A stretch of DNA of 64,000 nucleotides, from assembly GCF_003696365.1 (NCBI RefSeq), contig NZ_RFFM01000004.1, positions 245,981 through 309,980 on the forward strand. Direction: 5' to 3'. This DNA is from Stutzerimonas zhaodongensis (lineage in GTDB: Bacteria > Pseudomonadota > Gammaproteobacteria > Pseudomonadales > Pseudomonadaceae). Each line of letters opens with the position of its first letter. Position 1 is the stretch's first letter. The notes under the pieces were generated by a model. That model saw only the letters and a program-made list of their open reading frames with translations, was not told the DNA's origin and did not search any database. Position numbers and translations under genes: made by a program. Shown piece by piece: positions 1-9,447 of this stretch.

Positions 1-716
1 TCGTCGCCGCCAACCGTGACGAATTCTATGTGCGCCCAACGCTCCCGCTTGGGCATTGGCAGGATGCACCTGGCATCGTCGCGGGCCGCGATCTTCAGGC
101 CGGGGGGACCTGGATGGGCGTTAGCACGTCCAAACGCTTCGCCGCGCTGACCAATATTCGCGCACCGGGAGCGGCGGCCGGCTCGCGCTCGCGCGGTGAG
201 CTGCCGGAACGATATCTACGCGGTCAGCTCACTCCTGAAGCGTATCTGAACGAACTGGCGGGGCATCTCGAACATTACGCTGGCTTCAATCTGCTGGTCG
301 GCGACGAGCATGAGCTGTGGTACCTGAATTCGAACGCAGCGGTAGCCGAACAACTCCGACCGGGACTCTACGGCCTGTCCAACGCCGCGCTGGATTCGCC
401 ATGGCCAAAGCTGCTTCGCGCACGTGCCGCCCTGCAGAGCCACATTGAAGCGCCTGAAACGGTCGACTTGATGCAGATGTTGAACGACCCTGAGCTCGCC
501 GCGGATGCGGACCTTCCGAGTACCGGCGTGCCTTACGAGTGGGAAAAGCGGCTATCGAGCATATTCATAACCAGTGCCGACTACGGGACCCGGGCGAGCA
601 CCGTACTGATCCGTCGCGCGGATGGCTCGCTGGATATCACCGAACGCAGCTTCGGCGCGACTGGCGCGCTTGGCGACAGCAACATCAGCCTGCCTCCCGC
701 AGATTCAATCGAGTGA
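1..716 (+). CDS. NRDE family protein (5' truncated by window edge)
   Basis: The frame is open from base 3 of the window. It reads VAANRDEFY just before the first possible internal start (GTG at 30), so the true start lies upstream and roughly 20 residues are missing. The family is named for this Asn-Arg-Asp-Glu motif (NRDE, also called TANGO2-like). Its members are about 250 residues long and their bacterial role is poorly defined. The conserved blocks GGTWMGVS and FAALTNIR follow, and the reading frame ends at 716. The convergent ptsP gene ends only 4 bases downstream. The family call is confident; the biochemical function is not known. Confidence 0.85.
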   Translation, partial: VAANRDEFYVRPTLPLGHWQDAPGIVAGRDLQAGGTWMGVSTSKRFAALTNIRAPGAAAGSRSRGELPERYLRGQLTPEAYLNELAGHLEHYAGFNLLVGDEHELWYLNSNAAVAEQLRPGLYGLSNAALDSPWPKLLRARAALQSHIEAPETVDLMQMLNDPELAADADLPSTGVPYEWEKRLSSIFITSADYGTRASTVLIRRADGSLDITERSFGATGALGDSNISLPPADSIE

Positions 717-720
717 AGGA

Positions 721-2994
721 CTAGAGCGCCGCCGATGGATTAACCATGCGATCGAGGCCGAGATTTCGCAAGGTCAGCTGCAGCGTGGCACGAATCACCT
801 GAGGGCTGTCCATCACCATCACTTTGGCCAACAGCTCGCGGGCCGTCACCGAGCTGATCTGGCGCAGCATCCACTTCACCTTCGGCAGGTTGGTGGCGTT
901 CATCGACAGGCTGTCGAAGCCCATCGCCAGCAGCAGCATGGCTGCACCGGGGTCGCCAGCCATCTCACCGCAGATGCTGACCGGCTTGCCCTCTTCATGG
1001 GCCTCACGCACCACACGCTGCAACGCTTCGAGAACGGCCGGATGCAAGTAGTCGTAGAGATCGGCCACCCGAGGATTGTTGCGATCGACCGCCAGCAGAT
1101 ATTGGGTCAGGTCATTCGAGCCGACCGAGATGAAATCCACCTGGCGCGCCAGCTCGCGGGTCAAATAGACCGCCGCAGGCACTTCGATCATCACGCCGAC
1201 CGGCGGCATCTCGACGTCGGTGCCTTCGTCACGTACTTCGCCCCACGCGCGATGGATCAGATGCAGCGCTTCTTCCAGCTCACGCGTGCCGGAAATCATC
1301 GGTAGCAGGATGCGCAGGTTGTTAAGGCCGGCACTGGCCTTGAGCATGGCGCGGGTCTGGAGCAGGAAAATTTCGGGGTGATCCAGGGTGACGCGAATCC
1401 CGCGCCAGCCCAGGAAGGGATTCTCTTCCTTGATCGGGAAGTACGGCAGGCTCTTGTCACCACCGATGTCGAGGCTGCGCATGGTCACCGGCAACGGATG
1501 GAAGGCTTGCAGCTGTTCGCGATAAATCGCCATTTGCTCCTTCTCGCTGGGGAAGCGCTCTTTGATCATGAAGGGCACTTCGGTGCGGTACAGGCCGACA
1601 CCTTCGGCGCCACGCTCCTGCGCCCGCACTACATCGGCCAGCAGACCGGTATTCACCCAAAGCGGAATGCGCAAGCCGTCAGTGGTTTCGCATGGCAGCT
1701 CGCGCAGGATATCCAGGCCTTCAGAAAGCTGGCGCTCCTGCTCGGCCAGGACCAGGTATTGCTCGCGCAGCACCTTCGCCGGGTTGGTAATGATCTCGCC
1801 ACGGGTGCCGTCGATGATCAGCTCAATGCCATCGACCTTTGAATACGGCAGGTCTACGGCCCCCATCACCGTGGGGATCCCCATGGCGCGGGCCAGAATT
1901 GCCACGTGCGAGTTGCTTGAACCCAACACGGAAACCATGCCCATCAGCTTGCCTTCAGGCACCTCGCCGAGCATGGCCGGGGACAGCTCCTCGCTGACCA
2001 GAATGGTGTTGTCCGGATACGTCAGGGTCTGTTGGCGCGCCTGCTGCAGATAACCGAGAAGGCGGCGACCGATGTCCTTGACGTCCGAGGCGCGCTCTCG
2101 CAGGTAGGCATCGTCCATCATTTCGAAGCGCCCGACGTGATCGGCGACGACCTGGCGCAGCGCGCCCTGTGCCCACTGGCCGGTGCGGATGACCTTGGAC
2201 ACTTCGCCACCCAACGCGGAATCGTCGAGCATCATCAGATAGACGTCGAACAGTGCGCGCTCTTCTTTGCGCATCTGCGTCGCGAGCTTCTCCGACAGTG
2301 CCCGCATGTCGGCGCGCACAGCTTCCAGCGCAGCCTCGAACAGTTCCAGCTCTGCCGGGATGTTGGTGATGGACTTGTCCGGCACGACATCCAGATCCGC
2401 AGGCGGCAGGACGACCACTGCCGTGCCCACCGCTGCACCAGGCGCGCCGGGTATGCCGATGAAGCGGGTTTCCTGAATGCCCTTACCCTGACGACCAAGG
2501 CCGCGGATCGAACCGGTCGCCTCGGCATGGGCGATGACCCCGGCAAGCTGCGCGCTCATGGTGACGAGGAAAGCCTCCTCACCTTCGTCGAACAGGCGCT
2601 GCTCTTTTTGCTGGATGACCAGTACGCCCATCACCCGTCGGTGGTGGATGATCGGCGCGCCGAGAAAGGAGGCGTAACGCTCTTCGCCGGTCTCGGCGAA
2701 GTAACGATAACGAGGGTGTTCGGAGGCATGTTCGAGGTTGAGCGGCTCCTCGCGGGTACCCACCAGGCCAACAAGGCCCTCATTGGGGGCCATGCTGACC
2801 TTGCCGATCGCCTTCTTGTTCAGGCCCTCGGTAGCCATGAGCACGAAGCGCCCAGATTCCGGATCGAGCAGGTAGACCGAGCAGACCTGGCTGGCCATGG
2901 CCTCCCGAACTCTCAGCACGATAATGCCCAAGGCCGCCTTGAGGTCCTTGGCGGCGTTCACTTCCTGGACGATCTTGCGCAGCGTGCCGAGCAT
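721..2994 (-). CDS. ptsP: Phosphoenolpyruvate-protein phosphotransferase PtsP (enzyme I-Ntr)
   Basis: First enzyme of the nitrogen PTS. It autophosphorylates from phosphoenolpyruvate and passes phosphate to NPr and then EIIA-Ntr, a regulatory rather than sugar-transporting cascade. The 757 residues show an N-terminal GAF domain (about 1-160), then the enzyme I fold. The active-site histidine lies in SSNSHVAILARAMGIP, and the C-terminal PEP-binding barrel includes YRTEVPFM, GSNDLTQY and the cysteine block VSICGEMAGDP. The length and the GAF domain separate it from the sugar enzyme I. It starts 19 bases after the rppH stop on the same strand, so the two are probably cotranscribed, an order also recalled from P. 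aeruginosa. Confidence 0.96.
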   Translation of the reverse strand: MLGTLRKIVQEVNAAKDLKAALGIIVLRVREAMASQVCSVYLLDPESGRFVLMATEGLNKKAIGKVSMAPNEGLVGLVGTREEPLNLEHASEHPRYRYFAETGEERYASFLGAPIIHHRRVMGVLVIQQKEQRLFDEGEEAFLVTMSAQLAGVIAHAEATGSIRGLGRQGKGIQETRFIGIPGAPGAAVGTAVVVLPPADLDVVPDKSITNIPAELELFEAALEAVRADMRALSEKLATQMRKEERALFDVYLMMLDDSALGGEVSKVIRTGQWAQGALRQVVADHVGRFEMMDDAYLRERASDVKDIGRRLLGYLQQARQQTLTYPDNTILVSEELSPAMLGEVPEGKLMGMVSVLGSSNSHVAILARAMGIPTVMGAVDLPYSKVDGIELIIDGTRGEIITNPAKVLREQYLVLAEQERQLSEGLDILRELPCETTDGLRIPLWVNTGLLADVVRAQERGAEGVGLYRTEVPFMIKERFPSEKEQMAIYREQLQAFHPLPVTMRSLDIGGDKSLPYFPIKEENPFLGWRGIRVTLDHPEIFLLQTRAMLKASAGLNNLRILLPMISGTRELEEALHLIHRAWGEVRDEGTDVEMPPVGVMIEVPAAVYLTRELARQVDFISVGSNDLTQYLLAVDRNNPRVADLYDYLHPAVLEALQRVVREAHEEGKPVSICGEMAGDPGAAMLLLAMGFDSLSMNATNLPKVKWMLRQISSVTARELLAKVMVMDSPQVIRATLQLTLRNLGLDRMVNPSAAL

Positions 2995-3013
2995 GCTCAG
3001 GGGCTTTCTCCCG

Positions 3014-3493
3014 TCAGTCCCGCGCCAGTAGGCGCGGAGCGAGTTCTTTTAAGGCGCGACGGTAAACCTCGCGCTTGAAGGTAACCACCTGGCCCAGCGG
3101 GTACCAATAACTGACCCAGCGCCAGCCGTCGAACTCAGGCTTGCCGGTGAGATCCATGCGTACTCGATCCTCCGCGCCGGTGAGGCGCAGAAGGAACCAT
3201 TTCTGTTTCTGACCAATGCACAGCGGCTGGCTGTGAGTGCGAACCAGACGCTGCGGCAGACGATAGCGCAACCAACCCCGGGTGCAGGCGAGGATTTTCA
3301 CATCCTGCTCTTCGAGACCGACTTCCTCGTTGAGCTCGCGATAAAGAGCTTCTTCTGGCGTCTCGCGTGGATTGATCCCGCCTTGCGGAAATTGCCAGGC
3401 ATCCTGATTAATCCGCCGGGCCCAAAGCACCTGTCCGACATCATTGGTCAGGATGATGCCGACATTTGGGCGAAAACCATCGGAGTCGATCAC
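3014..3493 (-). CDS. rppH: RNA pyrophosphohydrolase RppH (Nudix)
   Basis: Removes pyrophosphate from the 5' end of triphosphorylated mRNA and so licenses RNase E decay. The Nudix box is intact ([20 protein letters not shown] followed by VGL), and the RppH hallmarks [17 protein letters not shown] and [13 protein letters not shown] are present. The frame is open upstream to 3577, but the family begins at (M)[14 protein letters not shown], so the GTG at 3493-3491 is chosen, giving 159 residues, the usual length. It is followed closely by ptsP on the same strand and is divergent from the HAD phosphatase gene at 3671. Confidence 0.95.
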   Translation of the reverse strand: MIDSDGFRPNVGIILTNDVGQVLWARRINQDAWQFPQGGINPRETPEEALYRELNEEVGLEEQDVKILACTRGWLRYRLPQRLVRTHSQPLCIGQKQKWFLLRLTGAEDRVRMDLTGKPEFDGWRWVSYWYPLGQVVTFKREVYRRALKELAPRLLARD

Positions 3494-3670
3494 GGCAACA
3501 ACCTCGCAAACGCATGTCGCGGCATTGTTCCACAAAAATGCGAAAAGCAGAAAGCGCACAGCAAAGCCGTCGATCATCAGGGCTCGAGGCCAGGAGGAGG
3601 CAGTCAGTGGCTGCCATTGAGGGGTAATCCCGCTATGCTTCGCCTCCTTTCACCGACCGAGGAACGCAGC

Positions 3671-4324
3671 GTGCGCCTGGCCCTTTTCGATCTCGACAAC
3701 ACCCTACTCGCCGGCGACAGCGACCACGCCTGGGGCGAGTTTCTCTGCCAGCGCGGCCTCGTCGATACCGATTCGTATCGTGCGCGCAACGATGCCTTTT
3801 ATCAGGACTACCTGGCTGGTGCACTGGATGTTCAGGCCTATCAGAATTTCTGCCAGGAACTGCTAGGGCGCAGCGAGATGGCGCAGCTCGAGCAATGGCA
3901 TGCCGAATTCATGCGTGACCACATCGAGCCCATCGTCCTGGCCAAGGGTGAGGCGTTGGTGCGCCAGCATCATCAGGCCGGTGATCGGGTGGTGATCATC
4001 ACTGCCACAAACCGCTTCATCACCGGGCCGATTGCCCAGCGACTTGGCGTGGATACACTGCTGGCCACCGAATGCGAGATGCAGGACGGTCGCTATACAG
4101 GTCGCCTCACCGATGTGCCCTGTTTCCAGGAAGGCAAGGTCACTCGGATCGAACGCTGGCTCCTTGAAAACGACCAGAGCCTGGACGACAGCTATTTCTA
4201 TAGCGACTCGCGTAACGATCTGCCGCTGCTGGAGCGGGTCAGCCATCCGGTTGCGGTAGACCCTGACCCGACGCTGAGGGAAATCGCCCAACAGCGTGGC
4301 TGGAACATCATCAGCCTGCGCTGA
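3671..4324 (+). CDS. HAD-IB family phosphatase (possible histidinol-phosphatase)
   Basis: Small cytoplasmic phosphatase of the haloacid dehalogenase superfamily, 217 residues. Motif I is [13 protein letters not shown] near the N-terminus, with the nucleophilic Asp first. Motif II is IITATN, and the acidic motif is [11 protein letters not shown]. The GTG at 3671 is chosen because GAGGA stands 7 bases upstream and the family starts at this point; an ATG at 3634 would add 12 residues. The counterpart next to rppH in P. aeruginosa has, as I recall, been linked to L-histidinol-phosphate hydrolysis, but the sequence alone does not show the substrate. Confidence 0.88.
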   Translation: MRLALFDLDNTLLAGDSDHAWGEFLCQRGLVDTDSYRARNDAFYQDYLAGALDVQAYQNFCQELLGRSEMAQLEQWHAEFMRDHIEPIVLAKGEALVRQHHQAGDRVVIITATNRFITGPIAQRLGVDTLLATECEMQDGRYTGRLTDVPCFQEGKVTRIERWLLENDQSLDDSYFYSDSRNDLPLLERVSHPVAVDPDPTLREIAQQRGWNIISLR

Positions 4325-4363
4325 CCGATAGCCGCAGGCTGGTACGCGACTTCGCCGATGTGG

Positions 4364-4804
4364 CTAGACCGGTTTGGCGCCCATCAGGCCCATGATGGCG
4401 ATCAGTATCACCAGAATAAGACCGGCATAGACCAGCGCAAACCGCGGCAGGCGTGCCGGTGCCTGTGTATCGCCTAACGCCTGCCAGGCGCGTAGTCGGC
4501 CACCGAGCAGCAGCCCGAGCGGCACCAGCACCAAGAACAGAATCGAGCTGGCAAGCAACCACAGCTGGCCAAGCGGAAAGCCTGCCAGATGCGCGAGCCA
4601 CCAACCGGTCACCGGGAGCAGCAGCGCAAATACCGCGAGCAACGGCAGCGACATCAACCGGGTCCGCCGCAGCTTCTGTCGCAGCACGGCGGGATCGGCA
4701 CGCCGCCACGCCTTCCAGAGCATGATGATGTGGGCGATCAGCCCTAGCGTGAGCAGGATTGCCAGTGCAGCATGGACGATATTCAGCAGCTGATAATGTT
4801 CCAT
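4364..4804 (-). CDS. DUF2269-like integral membrane protein
   Basis: A 146-residue hydrophobic protein with about four predicted membrane helices (around residues 8-30, 50-72, 78-100 and 122-143) joined by short basic loops such as KAWRRADPAVLRQKLRRTR. This layout suits the DUF2269 family of predicted inner-membrane proteins, whose function is unknown. The ATG at 4804 is preferred to the TTG one codon upstream. It lies 21 bases downstream of the ilvA start on the opposite side of the HAD gene and is convergent with the latter. Family assignment is from overall pattern only. Confidence 0.65.
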   Translation of the reverse strand: MEHYQLLNIVHAALAILLTLGLIAHIIMLWKAWRRADPAVLRQKLRRTRLMSLPLLAVFALLLPVTGWWLAHLAGFPLGQLWLLASSILFLVLVPLGLLLGGRLRAWQALGDTQAPARLPRFALVYAGLILVILIAIMGLMGAKPV

Positions 4805-4825
4805 CAATCCTCGCGGTATGGCTGG

Positions 4826-6340
4826 TCAGCCAAGAAACAGTTGGTAGGCAGGGTTGTCCGATTCGTCCCAGTAGCGATAGCCGATCTTGTCCAGCGCGGC
4901 GGGTAGCAGGTGACGTTCCTCGGCTGGCACCTGCAGGCCGGCAACCACCCGGCCATCTGCCGCACCGTGGTTGCGGTAGTGGAACATCGAGATGTTCCAG
5001 CGCCCGCCCAGGTTATTCAGAAAGTTGAACAGCGCACCGGGCCGCTCTGGAAACTCGAAGCGGTAGACCACCTCGTCGCTGACGCCGGAAGCATGTCCGC
5101 CGACCATATGCCGAGTGTGGAGCTTGGCCAGCTCGTTGTCGGTGAGATCCAGTACCGGAAAACCTTTGGCCCTCAGTCCCTCTACCAGTGCAGCGCGTGG
5201 GTCGTTCTCCGGATGGGTCTGCACGCCGACGAAGATGTGAGCCTCACGGTCCTGGTGGTAGCGGTAGTTGAATTCCGTGATCTGGCGCTTGCCGATGGCT
5301 TCGCAGAAGGCCTTGAAGCTGCCGGGCTCCTCGGGGATGGTCACAGCGATGATCGCCTCGCGCTTCTCGCCTAGCTCGGCGCGTTCGGCAACATGGCGCA
5401 AGCGGTCGAAGTTAACGTTGGCACCGGAGTCGACACCAACAAGCACCTGGCCCTCGATGCCCTCGCGCTCCACGTAACGCTTGATCCCAGCCACCGCCAG
5501 CGCGCCCGCCGGCTCGGTGATCGAGCGTGTATCGTCGTAGATATCCTTGATTGCAGCACAGATCTCGTCAGTGCTGACGGTGATCACCTCGTCGACGTAA
5601 TCCTTGCAGATATCGAAGGTGTGCAGGCCGATCTGGGCAACGGCAACCCCGTCGGCAAACAATCCGACCTGCGGCAGCACCACTCGTTCGCCGGCAGCCA
5701 TGGCCTGCTGCAGGCAGTTGGAATCATCCGGCTCGACACCAATGACCTTGATGTCCGGTTTCAGATATTTGATGTACGCCGCGACGCCAGCGATCAAGCC
5801 ACCACCGCCCACGGGTACGAAGACCGCATCGAGCCGGCCCTGATGCTGACGGAGTATTTCCATCGCCACGGTGCCCTGCCCGGCGATCACGTGCGGATCG
5901 TCATACGGGTGGATATAGACGTAGCCCTTTTCCTCGACCAATTTCAGCGAATAGGCCAGCGCCTCGGCAAAGGCGTCACCGTGCAGCACAACCTTGCCAC
6001 CACGGGCACGCACGCCCTGCACTTTCAGCTCCGGCGTAGTGCGCGGCATGACGATGGTCGCCTTGATTCCCAGTTCGCGCGCCGCCAGCGCCAAGCCTTG
6101 CGCATGGTTGCCGGCCGAAGCCGTGACCACACCGCGCGCCAGCTCCTCGGGCGATAGCTGCGCCAGCTTGTTGTAAGCGCCACGAATCTTGAAGGAGAAC
6201 ACCGGCTGCAGATCCTCGCGCTTGAGCAGAATCTGGTTGCCGAGCCGCTCGGAAAGCTGGCGCGCGGGCTGCAACGGAGTTTCCACCGCAACGTCGTAGA
6301 CGCGCGAGGTGAGGATCTTCTTGACGTATTGTTCGAGCAT
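4826..6340 (-). CDS. ilvA: Threonine ammonia-lyase, biosynthetic
   Basis: Deaminates L-threonine to 2-oxobutanoate, the committed step of isoleucine synthesis. At 504 residues it matches the full-length biosynthetic, feedback-regulated form. The PLP lysine is Lys51 in [11 protein letters not shown]. The phosphate-binding [10 protein letters not shown] and the glycine-rich [10 protein letters not shown] loop are clear. The C-terminal third carries the tandem ACT-like regulatory domains ([14 protein letters not shown] and [16 protein letters not shown]), which bind isoleucine and valine in the family. It is divergent from rpiA across about 175 bases, an arrangement I also recall from other Pseudomonas. 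Confidence 0.96.
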   Translation of the reverse strand: MLEQYVKKILTSRVYDVAVETPLQPARQLSERLGNQILLKREDLQPVFSFKIRGAYNKLAQLSPEELARGVVTASAGNHAQGLALAARELGIKATIVMPRTTPELKVQGVRARGGKVVLHGDAFAEALAYSLKLVEEKGYVYIHPYDDPHVIAGQGTVAMEILRQHQGRLDAVFVPVGGGGLIAGVAAYIKYLKPDIKVIGVEPDDSNCLQQAMAAGERVVLPQVGLFADGVAVAQIGLHTFDICKDYVDEVITVSTDEICAAIKDIYDDTRSITEPAGALAVAGIKRYVEREGIEGQVLVGVDSGANVNFDRLRHVAERAELGEKREAIIAVTIPEEPGSFKAFCEAIGKRQITEFNYRYHQDREAHIFVGVQTHPENDPRAALVEGLRAKGFPVLDLTDNELAKLHTRHMVGGHASGVSDEVVYRFEFPERPGALFNFLNNLGGRWNISMFHYRNHGAADGRVVAGLQVPAEERHLLPAALDKIGYRYWDESDNPAYQLFLG

Positions 6341-6515
6341 CGTGGGCTATCTTGGCGGGCATTGCGGGGCAGACGAGTCTACTCTGCGAAAATCCCGCCG
6401 ACCACCGGCAATCTGCGCAGAAAAAGGCCAGACAGTCTCAGCAGACAAGACCCGGCACTCGGGGCGCCGCTATACTTTCCCACCACGTTTTCTCTCAGCC
6501 CGGACCCATAACGCC

Positions 6516-7187
6516 ATGACTCAGGATCAACTCAAGCAGGCCGTCGCCCAGGCCGCCGTCGACCTCATCGTCCCGCAGCTTACCGACCGCAGCGTCGTCG
6601 GGGTCGGCACCGGCTCGACTGCCAACTTCTTCATTGATCTGCTGGCCAAGCACAAGGGTTTCTTCGACGGCGCCGTAGCAAGCTCAGACGCTACCGCCGA
6701 GCGCCTCAAGGGTCACGGGATTCCGGTCTACGACCTGAATTCGGTATCGGAACTGGAGTTCTACGTCGACGGCGCGGACGAAACCAACAGCCATCTGGAA
6801 CTGATCAAGGGCGGCGGCGCAGCGCTGACCCGCGAAAAGATCGTCGCAGCAGTCGCACACACCTTCATCTGCATTGCAGACGGCAGCAAGCTGGTCGAAC
6901 GCCTCGGCGAGTTTCCCCTGCCGGTCGAAGTGATCCCGATGGCGCGCAGCCATGTGGCGCGCGAACTGGTCAGGCTGGGTGGCGATCCGGTCTACCGTGA
7001 AGGCGTGGTGACGGACAACGGCAACGTCATTCTCGACGTGCACAACCTCATGATCGGCTTCGCGCCAGACGTCGAGGCACAGATCAACAACATCGTCGGT
7101 GTAGTTACCAACGGCCTGTTCGCTGCTCGCCCGGCCGACATCCTGCTCCTCGGCACAAAGGACGGCGTCCAGACGCTCAAGCGCTGA
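6516..7187 (+). CDS. rpiA: Ribose-5-phosphate isomerase A
   Basis: Interconverts ribose-5-phosphate and ribulose-5-phosphate in the non-oxidative pentose phosphate pathway. The 223 residues show the family signatures in order: [13 protein letters not shown] (phosphate loop), [16 protein letters not shown] with the catalytic acidic residues, [13 protein letters not shown], and VTNGLFA near the end. The start is the ATG at 6516, which gives the usual RpiA N-terminus ([11 protein letters not shown]); the in-frame opening back to 6309 is not supported. It is divergent from ilvA and followed by a hairpin terminator. Confidence 0.97.
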   Translation: MTQDQLKQAVAQAAVDLIVPQLTDRSVVGVGTGSTANFFIDLLAKHKGFFDGAVASSDATAERLKGHGIPVYDLNSVSELEFYVDGADETNSHLELIKGGGAALTREKIVAAVAHTFICIADGSKLVERLGEFPLPVEVIPMARSHVARELVRLGGDPVYREGVVTDNGNVILDVHNLMIGFAPDVEAQINNIVGVVTNGLFAARPADILLLGTKDGVQTLKR

Positions 7188-7198
7188 AGCTCTTAAAC

Positions 7199-7226
7199 AG
7201 GCGCAGCGCTGACCTGCGCCTTGTTT
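7199..7226 (+). terminator. Hairpin terminator after rpiA
   Basis: The stem AGGCGCAG / CTGCGCCT encloses a 7-base loop and is followed by a short T-rich run (TTGTTT). It lies 12 bases after the rpiA stop codon. Confidence 0.7.
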
Positions 7227-7432
7227 CGCAATAGGGCGGCTTTCATCCACTTGCTACTTTATGGATCGCCGCCGGCACATTGCCGGGGCGGAGAACTGAC
7301 CGAATAACTGGTTGACGACAGCTTGTCGCCCGTCGCGCCGTACGATGCGTCATTCGTCCGCCGAACTTGCTAAATCGCCGGCCGGCGTGCTTCTTGCTTA
7401 TGGCCCTTTACCATAAAGACAAGGAGGCTCCT

Positions 7433-9391
7433 GTGAGCAAAGCCACAACGCTTGCACTCATCATTACCAGCTTGGTTGCCGCACCCAGCGCCCTAGCATA
7501 TGAATACGGCCAATATGCCGATACCACGCTTGATCGATTGATCAACGACTATCCCGGCCGCTACCGCGGCACCGCCAACTTCGAAGGTGCCAGCGATTGG
7601 ATGCAGGCACGCCTGGGATCGGGCTATGCCCTGTCCCGCCAGCCCTTCTCCTGGGTGGTCGCCGGGGCCAGCCGAAGCTCACAGAATGTTATCGCCACTG
7701 CGGCCGGCGTCACCGGACGGAGCCTAGTGGTCGGTGCGCACTTCGACACCTTCTTCGGCCGCCCTACCCTTCAAGGACTGGACGACAACGGCTCCGGTGC
7801 TGCGGTGCTCACAGAGATCGCCCGAAACCTCAGCGGTCTGGACCTGGAAGATGGCTTGACCTTCCTTGCCTTTGGCGCCGAGGAAGAAGGCTTGCGGGGC
7901 TCGCGAGCTTACGTGTCTTCGCTCGATGCTGAGGCACGCGCGAGCCTGACCGGCATGATCAACATAGACAGCCTGATTACCGGAGACAAGATGTATGCCC
8001 ACGCCGGGGGCAACAGCATCGCGAACCCCGCGCTCGCATCTTTGCGTGAGCATGCGTTCCGCATTGCCGAAGAGCTCGGCATCGAGCTTTTCACCAATCC
8101 AGGCCTGGACCCTGCCTACCCGATCGGGACGGGCTGCTGTAGCGATGGCGATTCGTTCAACGCCGCCCTGGCGATTCCAGTGCTTTACCTGGAGTCAACC
8201 AATTGGGAAATAGGTGATTTGGATGGCTATACACAGACCACCAACCCAGCGATCCCCGGCGGAGCGACCTGGCACAATCCTGCACTGGACAACGAGGCCG
8301 TACTGGTGAGCGCATTCGGGCGAGAGCGCATCGATCAGCGCCTGCGAGACTATTCCCGCCTGCTAACACGTTTGGTACTTGAAGCGACCAACACCGATTT
8401 GCGTTACTCGACTGCCTCGGCGGCTCACACAATGAGAGCAGTGGAAGAGGGTCTCGCCCGCCAGCACCAGAACCTCGGGCAGCTGCACGAACGCCGCTGG
8501 TTGCTCCTGCAACTCGACTCTCGGGAAGTGGGCAGCTTCGATGGAGCCATTGGCGCAGAAGGCGGTGCAAACCCTAGCGGTGGGTTTGACGATGGCGTGC
8601 AAGGTCGCGCTCGCCATGCTGGGATATATGCACTGGGCGACTATCAAATAAGCCCAACCCTTAATATCGGCGCAAGCCTGAGCTACGGTGGTGGCAAGCA
8701 GGATCTGCAGCACGGCGGAAAAATCGAAAGCGACACCTGGCAGGCTGGCGTTTACGCGCAGCTGAACGACGGTGGCCCGCTCTGGCTGAATGCCGATCTG
8801 CGCGCTGGTCGCAGCGATCTAGACCTCACACGCTCTCTGGTTATTCAGGGCAATGGTGGAGGGCCGGTTGTACTGAACCAACGACTGAGCGGCGACACAG
8901 ACGCGACATTTTGGGGCGGCCGCTTATTGACCGGGTATGACTTCAGCTTTGGGCAGCTGCGCAGTGGGCCGCTGGCTGGAATCGAATACACGCGCTACGT
9001 CATCGATGGTTTCACGGAGAAACAGGCTTTGCGAACCGCACTCGACTATCAGACGGAGCGATATGATTCAGTCGAACTGAGCTTAGGCTGGCGCGCCTAT
9101 GGCGATATCGAGTTCGATCGCGGGCTGAAAGTGCAGCCGTATGCGAGCCTCGCCTGGGTCGAAGAGTTAGGCGACGGCTTCTCGGACAGTTTCAGCGCCG
9201 TGAGCCGTGGCGACGGAGCCACTCGCACGACACGAGTGAGCAACGTGGACAAGCATTTTGCCCGCGCTCAAGTTGGCGCTCAGTTAGCCATCAACGAGTC
9301 GCTAGGCCTCTATGCGGAGGCCAACGGCCGGCTACAGCATGACGATGGCGAAGCTACCGGCTTTCTGATCGGCGCTCAGTGGGCGTTCTAG
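7433..9391 (+). CDS. Secreted M28 (Iap-like) aminopeptidase fused to an autotransporter beta-barrel
   Basis: A 652-residue exported protein. GTG 7433 is chosen because AAGGAGG ends 5 bases upstream and a clean signal peptide follows (ends ...APSALA). Residues about 25-340 form an M28 zinc peptidase: VVGAHFDTFF (His, Asp), LDDNGSGA (bridging Asp), FGAEEEGLRGS (catalytic and ligand Glu), NIDSL (Asp). The C-terminal part of this domain (TNPGL, GTGCCSD, STNW, TWHNPALDN) closely resembles what I recall of E. coli Iap. Residues about 380-652 are an autotransporter-type barrel of alternating strands ending in QWAF, a terminal aromatic typical of outer-membrane proteins. The enzyme is therefore probably displayed at the surface. 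The exact substrate is unknown. Confidence 0.85.
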   Translation: MSKATTLALIITSLVAAPSALAYEYGQYADTTLDRLINDYPGRYRGTANFEGASDWMQARLGSGYALSRQPFSWVVAGASRSSQNVIATAAGVTGRSLVVGAHFDTFFGRPTLQGLDDNGSGAAVLTEIARNLSGLDLEDGLTFLAFGAEEEGLRGSRAYVSSLDAEARASLTGMINIDSLITGDKMYAHAGGNSIANPALASLREHAFRIAEELGIELFTNPGLDPAYPIGTGCCSDGDSFNAALAIPVLYLESTNWEIGDLDGYTQTTNPAIPGGATWHNPALDNEAVLVSAFGRERIDQRLRDYSRLLTRLVLEATNTDLRYSTASAAHTMRAVEEGLARQHQNLGQLHERRWLLLQLDSREVGSFDGAIGAEGGANPSGGFDDGVQGRARHAGIYALGDYQISPTLNIGASLSYGGGKQDLQHGGKIESDTWQAGVYAQLNDGGPLWLNADLRAGRSDLDLTRSLVIQGNGGGPVVLNQRLSGDTDATFWGGRLLTGYDFSFGQLRSGPLAGIEYTRYVIDGFTEKQALRTALDYQTERYDSVELSLGWRAYGDIEFDRGLKVQPYASLAWVEELGDGFSDSFSAVSRGDGATRTTRVSNVDKHFARAQVGAQLAINESLGLYAEANGRLQHDDGEATGFLIGAQWAF

Positions 9392-9398
9392 CTCTGGC

Positions 9399-9426
9399 AA
9401 AGCGGAGTCGCCGTTGACTCCGCTTT
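9399..9426. terminator. Bidirectional hairpin between convergent genes
   Basis: A perfect 11-bp stem (AAAGCGGAGTC / GACTCCGCTTT) with a 6-base loop sits 7 bases after the aminopeptidase stop. It also lies just beyond the stop of the convergent SdiA-regulated-type gene. There is no long T tract beyond the stem's own TTT, so termination is likely but not certain. Confidence 0.65.
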
Positions 9427-9447
9427 AGGCCCCACCCATGCCCCGGC

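Noticed and set aside
2032..3078. 348-codon plus-strand frame opposite ptsP
   Set aside because: High GC content leaves long antisense frames; PtsP on the other strand is a full-length, well-conserved enzyme.
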